Below, in pieces: positions 1 to 5,072 of a stretch of DNA of 12,254 nt. Source of the stretch: Leptospira_B sp964571605 (GTDB lineage: Bacteria; Spirochaetota; Leptospiria; Leptospirales; Leptospiraceae); contig CAZNCS010000109.1 in assembly GCA_964571605.1 (NCBI GenBank), positions 1-12,254 on the forward strand. The letters run 5' to 3'. Positions within the stretch are counted from its first letter, which is position 1. Each line of letters starts with the position of its first letter. The notes beneath the pieces are model-generated. The model ran no database searches. It had not been told where the DNA came from and was given only the letters and a program-made list of their open reading frames with translations. The translations under genes were made by a program, and so were the position numbers.

Positions 1-105
1 AATTCTCCAAATCGTTCCAGTGAGGTTGATGTGATTAAAAAACCTGAAATCACAAAAAACATAACGACACCGTAATTTCCATTGTATGCGATGGCATTTA
101 TTATG
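1..105 (-). pseudogene. Acyltransferase-3 (OafA/YrhL-like) internal fragment, runs off left edge
   Basis: Reading the minus strand from about position 105 to the window edge gives an open frame with the peptide NGNYGVVMFFVISGFLIT at about 83-30. This is the highly recognisable early membrane segment of family 3 acyltransferases, integral membrane enzymes that transfer acyl groups to surface sugars and other carbohydrates. In the family this motif sits after an N-terminal stretch carrying a conserved Arg/His region. Here that stretch is missing: upstream the same frame soon meets a stop, and the DNA instead encodes DUF2971 in a different frame. The only nearby ATG (62-60) would start inside the membrane segment, so I infer a 5'-truncated gene. 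The rest of the gene lies outside the window and may be intact. Confidence in the family is good; confidence that it is dead is moderate. Confidence 0.62.
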
Positions 106-453
106 CTGGTCGGAATAATGTGCCCACATCAGAATGTTATTTCGAACGCCAGAGAAACAGAAAATTCCATTTTCATCATCTAATTCTTGTCTATCTTCAG
201 GATCTAAGAAATGAATCGTCTCTCCGTCCATAACCTTTGCCAGCTCCGCAGCTTGAGCTTCTGTTTTTCCATTTTTGCGTGAAAATCTATACCACTCATC
301 ATACGTTCCAAAATTTAATATCTTTATCCGAGAATCAAATGGGTCATTAAATTCTGACGGTTTAGCGAAGTAAAATGCGTTGTCGAATATTAATCTTAGG
401 GTATATTCGTTTATTGCTCTATATTTGTATAACATCAAAGACTTTATATTCAT
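97..453 (-). pseudogene. DUF2971 protein, N-terminal part, truncated at a junction
   Basis: From an ATG at 453-451 the minus strand encodes about 119 residues that match what I know of DUF2971: an early LYKYR motif (about residues 8-12), FAKPSEFNDPFD (about 29-40) and, near the break, CFSGVRNNILMWAHYSDQH (about 98-116). In intact members the MWAHYSD-H stretch is followed by KG and a beta-strand-rich C-terminal half, giving roughly 230-300 residues. Here the resemblance stops after HNK, near 97. The frame stays open to base 1 but yields a Cys/Phe/Arg-rich tail unlike the family, while another frame becomes acyltransferase. I read this as a gene cut by recombination or deletion. The family has no established biochemical activity; members often sit in accessory and defence-rich regions. 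There is no strong ribosome binding site before the ATG. It follows the 479-682 ORF by 25 bases, so the two may once have been co-transcribed. Confidence 0.66.
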
Positions 454-478
454 ATTCTGTAGTTAAGCGAAGGGCAGC

Positions 479-682
479 TTACAGTTGCCTAAAAAGAGAC
501 GGTGATAAAACCTGATCAACATTTTCCGATAATAAGATATCATAAATCTTGTTAAGTATTATTCGATCTACAATATACTTCATTTTGAGAATATGTCTAT
601 AAGTAGCCAATTCATGTTTGGCATTCTGAGAATGCGCTATTACCGAACTTCTAAGAATATATAACTCTTCGCATTTATCCAC
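479..682 (-). CDS. Short ORF, possible C-terminal remnant of a HEPN-domain protein
   Basis: This 67-residue ORF begins at a GTG (682-680) immediately after an in-frame TAA (685-683), and a short ATG-started peptide in the same frame ends at that stop. The N-terminal part reads CEELYILRSSVIAH, which contains R11-x5-H17, the spacing of the HEPN nuclease motif (R-x4-6-H). The preceding 'LY-LR' and the following long helix (about residues 20-55) resemble the C-terminal end of Apea-like HEPN proteins. A real HEPN domain needs upstream helices that are absent, so if the resemblance is right this is a truncated remnant. It lies just upstream of the truncated DUF2971 gene on the same strand, in AT-rich DNA. 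It could instead be an unrelated small orphan gene or a chance ORF. I am unsure of function and of expression. Confidence 0.33.
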   Translation of the reverse strand: MDKCEELYILRSSVIAHSQNAKHELATYRHILKMKYIVDRIILNKIYDILLSENVDQVLSPSLFRQL

Positions 683-713
683 TTACATACATGAGACATA
701 TGCTTCAATTTTC

Positions 714-728
714 ATTAGTTAAACTAAT
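714..728. repeat. 15-bp perfect palindrome ATTAGTT-A-AACTAAT
   Basis: Two 7-base arms, ATTAGTT and AACTAAT, are separated by one base. The palindrome lies just upstream of the 479-682 ORF and downstream of the 903-763 ORF. It could be an operator half-site pair or part of a small hairpin. It is AT-rich and short, so chance is possible. Confidence 0.3.
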
Positions 729-762
729 GGTGGTTTAGATTATAGAAAGAGATTTATGATCT

Positions 763-903
763 TTACAAAAATTTGAAAAATTCCTTAATTAACTCAGAGA
801 CAATTACTTTCAGTATCTCTTTCCCAAAAGAAATTTCTGGCTTTTCTTGTTTAGTTGAATATTTTCTCTTCTTCTTGCCCATAGCAATAAAATCCTTGGG
901 CAT
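763..903 (-). CDS. Very small basic ORF, hypothetical
   Basis: A minus-strand ORF of 46 codons runs from an ATG at 903-901 to a TAA at 765-763. A second in-frame ATG at 882-880 has an AAGGA about 10 bases upstream and would give 39 residues; this is the better-supported start. The product begins MGKKKRKYSTKQEK, is strongly basic at the N-terminus, and ends in an amphipathic helix-like stretch rich in Ile, Leu, Val and Phe (EILKVIVSELIKEFFKFL). It might be a small membrane-associated or toxin-like peptide, but I do not recognise a family. It lies on the same strand and upstream of the HEPN-like and DUF2971 remnants. Evidence is limited to the ORF, the ribosome-binding-like site and non-random composition. 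Confidence 0.25.
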   Translation of the reverse strand: MPKDFIAMGKKKRKYSTKQEKPEISFGKEILKVIVSELIKEFFKFL

Positions 904-1295
904 CTCGCGCCCGAAGATTTTAAATCAAGCATAGTCAACTTGTATATAGGCATTTTTACATAAGTCGATTTTTATAGAATATAGCATAATTGAAATTTTA
1001 ATTGATAAGTTGAGAATTTGTTGAAAATGAACTACTTATACTAAAAAAGTCTATTTTACGAACCCATTACGGGCAAAAGAACTATGAGTTATTTGCCTGT
1101 GCTTTGGATCGAATATTTACAGAAATTAAAGTCGATAAGCCCGACCCAAAGGCATATTCAGAAAGAATTTTAAACAGAAACGAGATAGTTCGATTGATCA
1201 GAAATTTGAAAGTTGTTAGTCTAGAATGCGTCGGCAGGTCTGGCTTCCATTCGGAAACCTTCACTTTTTTGCAGAATTATTTTCCCTAATTCAGG
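904..1295. other. Gene-poor AT-rich stretch
   Basis: About 400 bases without a gene I can support. A plus-strand open frame runs from about 1018 to the TAA at 1289 (first usable start TTG at 1104). A minus-strand frame covers 1264-1082. They overlap, neither has a ribosome binding site, and neither product resembles a known family. The base composition is as AT-rich as the rest of the first kilobase and unlike the flagellar genes. It most likely holds eroded remains of accessory DNA plus the 3' flank of the flgF-like gene. Confidence 0.4.
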
Positions 1296-1327
1296 ATATT
1301 GGCCTTCAATCCCATGAAGACCAATAT
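1296..1327 (-). terminator. 13-bp-stem hairpin directly after the flgF-like stop codon
   Basis: On the minus strand ATATTGGTCTTCA is followed by a six-base loop and TGAAGGCCAATAT, a 13-pair stem with one G-U wobble. It begins 12 bases after the flgF-like stop codon (1342-1340). Position and stem length suggest transcription termination or mRNA 3'-end protection. No uridine run follows on the minus strand, so it is not a textbook intrinsic terminator. Confidence 0.5.
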
Positions 1328-1339
1328 AAATATATTATT

Positions 1340-2203
1340 CTATCGTAATACGTCGTTCAAAAGTTTACCCAACATCTGATCTTGGGTTTGAACAGTCTTC
1401 TGGTTGGCTTCGTAAGAACGATTCACTTCGATCATTTCCACCATTTCGGTGACTACACTTACGTTAGACGCTTCTAAATAACCTTGTAAAAGATTCGGCT
1501 CTTCTTCGAGTTGGAAAGGTCTAGGCTCTCCGGATTCTGGAGTATCTGAGTAGAAGGAGTCTCCTTCTTTATCCAAATGGCGTGGATTTTCAACGGTGCG
1601 GAGTTTGATACGATCGAGTAAAACGGGAGTTTCGAATCTGTTTTTATCAATGGATACGGAGTTACGGGGATCGTTTCCGATTTCACCGTTGATCCAGATT
1701 TCTCCGTTTTCTTTCACGAGAAAATTTCCTCTGGCAACTTTGATCGGCCCATTTTCTCCCATCAGAGGAAAACCTTGGGGAGTAACAAGAAAGCCGTTCG
1801 TATCTAAGACAAAGGCTCCGGATCGGGAAAGCCTTTCTCCCCGATTGGTCATTACGCTAAAAAATGCAGGATGTTCGGATCCGGGACGGTCTTGGAGCAT
1901 GAGGTCAAAAGGGTTATCGGTTTTTTTTACCGCGCCTTGTTCGAAACGAGTATAAACTTCGTTAACCTCTCCACCTAACCCTAGTTTGCCGATAACGGGA
2001 GCAGTGTCGAAGGAACCCATAGGGACCTTTCCCACCCCATCCTCGTTAAATCGATGTAGGAGCAATTCCGGAAACGTTTTGAAGATCGTGGTGTCTCTTT
2101 TAAACGCAGTCTTATCCACGTTAGCTAAATTATTCGAAATCACATCCATCCGAGTCTGTTGGATGATCATCCCGTTCGATCCTGTGTACAATCCTCTTAG
2201 CAC
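1340..2203 (-). CDS. flgF: Flagellar basal-body rod protein, FlgF/FlgG family (probable FlgF)
   Basis: This 287-residue protein belongs to the flagellar rod/hook family that builds the axial rod between the MS ring and the hook. The N-terminus carries the family signature: MLRGLYTGSNGM (1-12), QQTRMDVISNNLANVD (15-30) and AFKR (33-36). The C-terminus carries the matching coiled-coil partner, GYLEASNVSVVTEMVEMIEV followed by NRSYEANQKTVQTQDQM. The middle contains the D1 core, for example SRSGAFVLDTNGFLVTPQG. The GTG start (2203-2201) is fixed by this N-terminal motif and by an AGGAG seven bases upstream. FlgF and FlgG are close paralogues. A second, more canonical FlgG lies at 11604-10807, which is why I call this one FlgF, the proximal rod subunit. 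It stands alone, far from the other flagellar genes, with a divergent operon upstream. Family assignment is near certain; the FlgF symbol is less so. Confidence 0.85.
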   Translation of the reverse strand: MLRGLYTGSNGMIIQQTRMDVISNNLANVDKTAFKRDTTIFKTFPELLLHRFNEDGVGKVPMGSFDTAPVIGKLGLGGEVNEVYTRFEQGAVKKTDNPFDLMLQDRPGSEHPAFFSVMTNRGERLSRSGAFVLDTNGFLVTPQGFPLMGENGPIKVARGNFLVKENGEIWINGEIGNDPRNSVSIDKNRFETPVLLDRIKLRTVENPRHLDKEGDSFYSDTPESGEPRPFQLEEEPNLLQGYLEASNVSVVTEMVEMIEVNRSYEANQKTVQTQDQMLGKLLNDVLR

Positions 2204-2215
2204 GGTCTTGCTCCT
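2201..2215 (-). promoter_or_regulatory. Ribosome binding site and GTG start of the flgF-like gene
   Basis: On the minus strand AGGAG at 2215-2211 precedes GTG at 2203-2201 with a seven-base spacer. No ATG would preserve the conserved MLRGLYTG N-terminus, so this site decides the start. Confidence 0.72.
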
Positions 2216-2258
2216 AAGGCTTCTTCTCCTTTCTAGGATCGGTTCTTTCTTGGTTTCC

Positions 2259-2287
2259 CTTATAGGTATTTTGTCCCATTACCAAAA
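2259..2287 (-). promoter_or_regulatory. Weak candidate promoter for the flgF-like gene
   Basis: On the minus strand TATAAG (2264-2259) is a good -10 match to sigma-70. The -35 at suitable spacing (TTTTGG or TTTGGT, about 2287-2281) is poor. The overlapping ACCTATAA is only a partial match to a sigma-28 -10, and no matching -35 is present. It lies about 55 bases before the GTG start in the 127-base divergent region. Confidence 0.3.
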
Positions 2288-2292
2288 AACCT

Positions 2293-2322
2293 TTGACAGT
2301 CCTTACGCTTAGAGGCTAGTTA
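2293..2322 (+). promoter_or_regulatory. Candidate sigma-70 promoter of the four-gene operon
   Basis: A perfect -35, TTGACA (2293-2298), is followed at an 18-base spacing by TAGTTA (2317-2322), a partial -10. Transcription from it would start only a few bases before the ATG at 2331, giving a very short or leaderless transcript. That fits the lack of a well-spaced Shine-Dalgarno sequence before that ATG. Confidence 0.45.
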
Positions 2323-2330
2323 TCCGGTAA

Positions 2331-3587
2331 ATGAAGAAGAAAGGGTACTTTCTCTCCCTAGGAGCGGGTAAAAACCAAGTCCCTTTGATTGCTGCCGCCA
2401 AATCCTTGGGTCTGGATGTCGCAGCCGTTGACCGAGACGATAAGGCCCCCGGTTTTGCCCTGGCCAGCCTCCGAATTCTCGAGTCGATTTACGAATACAG
2501 AAAAATCTTAAGAGCTGTCGCCGAACACCCATTGCCGAAACCAATTCTTGGTGTAGGAACCCGATCCTTTGGAAAGGCCACTTACACCACTGCCTATTTA
2601 TCCGAAAAATTAAAACTCAAATACGCAAGCACTGCTTCTGTCCTCCAATTTTCAGATAAGAGAATTTTGAAAGAAGTTTTGGAACCGAAAGGAATTCGAG
2701 TCCCGAGAGAAATTCCTAACTCCGAATGGAAATCCAAAGATAAATCGATTCCTTTTCCTTGGATCGCAAAACCCAGTCAGGGCAGCGGCAAATCCGGGAT
2801 CCGTCTTTTAGAATCGGAAGCGGATCTCAAACTGATTCCAGGCTTGGTTGCAAAAAAAACTCCCGCCCGCAAATCCAAACAAGCTCCGGCAAAAACCTCT
2901 CATTCTGAAACTTGGATTTTAGAAGAATTCATTCCAGGTATAGAATGTACCGTTCTCGGTCTGATCGATTCCCATGATTTTCATCTGGTTCATCTTTCTT
3001 TAAAAGAGACCTCCAATTTCCCTCCCTTTTTAGAATCCGCTCATCGCCTTCCCTTTCCTCTCGTTGAATTGGAAGGCGAAATCAAAATGTTATGTAGGGC
3101 GATTGCAAAAGCAACAGGCCTTAAAAATTGTCCATTTGTCGCCGAATTCAGATTGGACTTAAACGGTGAACTCGTATTAATCGAAGCGGCCCCCGAAGTG
3201 GGAGGAGAATATCTTGCGGATGTTCTGGTTCCCGCCTATTCCGGTTACGATTATTTTAAAAATCTGGTAAAATTATTGGTCGGAGAACCTTTCGATCCCC
3301 CTCCTTCTAATTTAAAAATATCTAAAAAACTAAAATCGCAAGTTCGTTTTGATATTCCCCCTAGAGGTGTTTCGATTCTCAAAAATTGGGAAGACTTCCA
3401 ACCCAAATCGGGAGAGTCTCTTCTTCTGAAGGAAAATTTGAAATCTTTAGGCGTCAAATTGGATACGTCCCACGGAAACGAAGTAAGAACCAGAGTGATC
3501 GCCGTAAAAACAAAAGCGAATATTACGGAAGAAGAATGGAATTCCGGTTTGAAAAATAGACTCAAGGCCGAATACGATGTCCGCTGA
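2331..3587 (+). CDS. ATP-grasp domain ligase, substrate unknown
   Basis: This 418-residue protein has the layout of CarB/biotin-carboxylase-type ATP-grasp ligases, which activate a carboxylate as an acyl phosphate and couple it to a nucleophile. The N-terminal pre-ATP-grasp Rossmann-like domain starts LSLGAGKNQVPLIAAAKSLG (about 9-28) with an acidic AVDRDD (32-37). SDKRILKEVLEPKGI (108-122) opens the ATP-grasp fold, IAKPSQGSGKSGI (145-157) is the nucleotide-binding glycine-rich loop with its Lys, and LEEFIPGIECTV (197-208) follows. FRLDLNGELVLIE (273-285) holds the metal-binding acidic residues. The usual ExNPR end motif reads EAAPE-VGG here (285-292), lacking Asn and Arg. A Lys/Ala/Pro-rich stretch at about 175-190 interrupts the domain. 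It is the first gene of a four-gene operon and overlaps the next by 11 bases. Family is clear; substrate and pathway are not. Confidence 0.82.
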   Translation: MKKKGYFLSLGAGKNQVPLIAAAKSLGLDVAAVDRDDKAPGFALASLRILESIYEYRKILRAVAEHPLPKPILGVGTRSFGKATYTTAYLSEKLKLKYASTASVLQFSDKRILKEVLEPKGIRVPREIPNSEWKSKDKSIPFPWIAKPSQGSGKSGIRLLESEADLKLIPGLVAKKTPARKSKQAPAKTSHSETWILEEFIPGIECTVLGLIDSHDFHLVHLSLKETSNFPPFLESAHRLPFPLVELEGEIKMLCRAIAKATGLKNCPFVAEFRLDLNGELVLIEAAPEVGGEYLADVLVPAYSGYDYFKNLVKLLVGEPFDPPPSNLKISKKLKSQVRFDIPPRGVSILKNWEDFQPKSGESLLLKENLKSLGVKLDTSHGNEVRTRVIAVKTKANITEEEWNSGLKNRLKAEYDVR

Positions 3588-4209
3588 ACACCCTTCCAAA
3601 CAAGCCTGGGAAACTCATTATACCAGGCCTAAAGCCAAACTTTCCTACCCCGACGAAAATTTGGTGAGAATGTTATCCAAAATCACTCCACCTTCTTCTT
3701 CTCCTAAAGCTTTGGATTTCGGCTCCGGTTCGGGAAGGCATTGTATTCTTCTTAAAGATTTCGGATATGAAGTAAGCGCGGGAGATTATAGCGAAAATTC
3801 TGTCGAATCCATCCGAACTTCTTATCCATGGGCACGTTCCTATCTTCTACATTCTCCTCCTTACCCTTTTGACCAGGAAGAATTCGACGTAATTGTAAGT
3901 TGGGGCGTTTTACATTATAATCCCCCCGAACTCGCTAAATCTATGTTAGCGGATACGCTTCGGATTTTGAAAAAAGGAGGTTATCTAGCCGCTTCCGTCC
4001 GAGCTGAAGGAGATACTCATCTCAAAGCGGAATCCGGAAAAATCGGAACTGCGGATTTACAAGGTGGCTCGACCTGGTTTTATTCCGAATCTGATATTAA
4101 AAATCTTTTAAGCGGTTTTTCTTCCTTCGAAATCGGTTATACGGAACGGACTCCGCTTGGAAAATTGGAAGAGAGAATTTGCCATTGGATTTTTCTAGCC
4201 AAGAAATAA
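3577..4209 (+). CDS. Class I SAM-dependent methyltransferase
   Basis: This 210-residue protein has a single Rossmann-like methyltransferase domain. Motif I, ALDFGSGSGRH (45-55), binds S-adenosylmethionine; the acidic end of strand 2 is in AGDYSENSVESI (about 69-80). The post-motif segment is EFDVIVSWGVLHYNPP (about 107-122), and LRILKKGGYLAAS (about 131-143) forms the next strand. The N-terminus (WETHYTRPKAKLSYPDENLVR) resembles small methyltransferases of the Methyltransf_11/25 group. The ATG lies inside the end of the ATP-grasp gene, with AAGG nine bases upstream, so translation is probably coupled. The 3' end overlaps the second methyltransferase by 31 bases. The acceptor cannot be read from sequence; co-transcription with a ligase suggests a small metabolite or envelope component. 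Confidence 0.82.
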   Translation: MSAEHPSKQAWETHYTRPKAKLSYPDENLVRMLSKITPPSSSPKALDFGSGSGRHCILLKDFGYEVSAGDYSENSVESIRTSYPWARSYLLHSPPYPFDQEEFDVIVSWGVLHYNPPELAKSMLADTLRILKKGGYLAASVRAEGDTHLKAESGKIGTADLQGGSTWFYSESDIKNLLSGFSSFEIGYTERTPLGKLEERICHWIFLAKK

Positions 4210-5072
4210 TCTATAAAGAATGTCCCTTGGACGGGGATTGCCTTTGGGAACCTCTATACTCGTCTACTCACGGAAATTTCCAGCTTCCGATTCAAATCTG
4301 CAAAACCTGCGGCTTCCAAACCCAATTCCCCAGGCCTGATCAAGAGTCTTTATACACGGAAGAATATTATACGGGTGGCCAAGAATTTTCCTATAGAGAC
4401 GAAAGGAAAACGGAAATATATGATCGTTATGTTTGGTTCGCACGAATCCGAAATATTTCCCGATTCCGCTCTTCCGGAAATTTTTTAGATATCGGTTGTT
4501 CATTCGGGGGTTTTTTACAATGCGCAAAAGAATCCGGCTATACTCCCTACGGTGTTGAGATTTCTCCATTTGCCGCAAAACAAGCCGAGGCGAGAGGTTT
4601 TAAAGTCTGGCAGGGACAATTTTTAGATGCGGATCTTCCAGAAAATTTTTTCGATGTGATCACACTGATTGAAGTTATAGAACATCTTGAAAATCCTAAA
4701 TTAGTCTTTGATAAACTAGGAAAAATTTTAAAACCGAACGGTCTTTTACTACTCCAAACCGCAAATTTCGACGGTTGGCAAGCAAGAGAAGCCGGCCAAT
4801 CCTACCATTATTATCTTCCCGGACATGTTTATTATTATTCCTCCGATTTATTACGGAAAATTCTTGCCAATCGGGGATTTGGGAAACTAATTACCTACCT
4901 CGGAGTGGATTTCCCTCTGTATGCGAAATTTCTGAAATCGAGGGGATCTTTTTCGAATTGGAAAGACTATTGGAAATGGTTTAAAATTGCAATATATCAT
5001 TTCAAAAGTAAACTTTCTATCAAAGGACATCCTCTCACATCTTCTATGGTAATGTACGCGATTAAAAAATGA
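4179..5072 (+). CDS. SAM-dependent methyltransferase with degenerate N-terminal zinc ribbon
   Basis: This 297-residue protein has an N-terminal cysteine motif followed by a UbiG/Methyltransf_23-type domain. The ribbon has CPLDGDC (15-21) and ICKTCGF (40-46); in relatives the first half is normally CxxC, so one ligand seems replaced or shifted. The SAM site is NFLDIGCSFGGFL (101-113) with acidic GVEIS (125-129) and FDVITLIEVIEHLENP (158-173). The C-terminal YLPGHVYYYSSDLLRKIL region is typical of methyltransferases acting on sugars, lipids or natural products. No ATG suits the start: TTG at 4179 (or 4185) with GGAAGAGAG just upstream is the best choice and creates a 31-base overlap with the preceding gene. 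The stop overlaps the next ATG as ATGA. The acceptor is unknown. Confidence 0.8.
   Translation: MPLDFSSQEIIYKECPLDGDCLWEPLYSSTHGNFQLPIQICKTCGFQTQFPRPDQESLYTEEYYTGGQEFSYRDERKTEIYDRYVWFARIRNISRFRSSGNFLDIGCSFGGFLQCAKESGYTPYGVEISPFAAKQAEARGFKVWQGQFLDADLPENFFDVITLIEVIEHLENPKLVFDKLGKILKPNGLLLLQTANFDGWQAREAGQSYHYYLPGHVYYYSSDLLRKILANRGFGKLITYLGVDFPLYAKFLKSRGSFSNWKDYWKWFKIAIYHFKSKLSIKGHPLTSSMVMYAIKK

Noticed and set aside
1104..1289. Plus-strand open frame of 61 codons (longer without a start codon) beside the flgF-like 3' end
   Set aside because: TTG start without a ribosome binding site, no recognised family, overlapped by another open frame on the opposite strand; at best a remnant.
1596..1955. 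Long open frame antisense to the flgF-like gene (119 codons)
   Set aside because: Shadow of a well-supported gene; no family resemblance.
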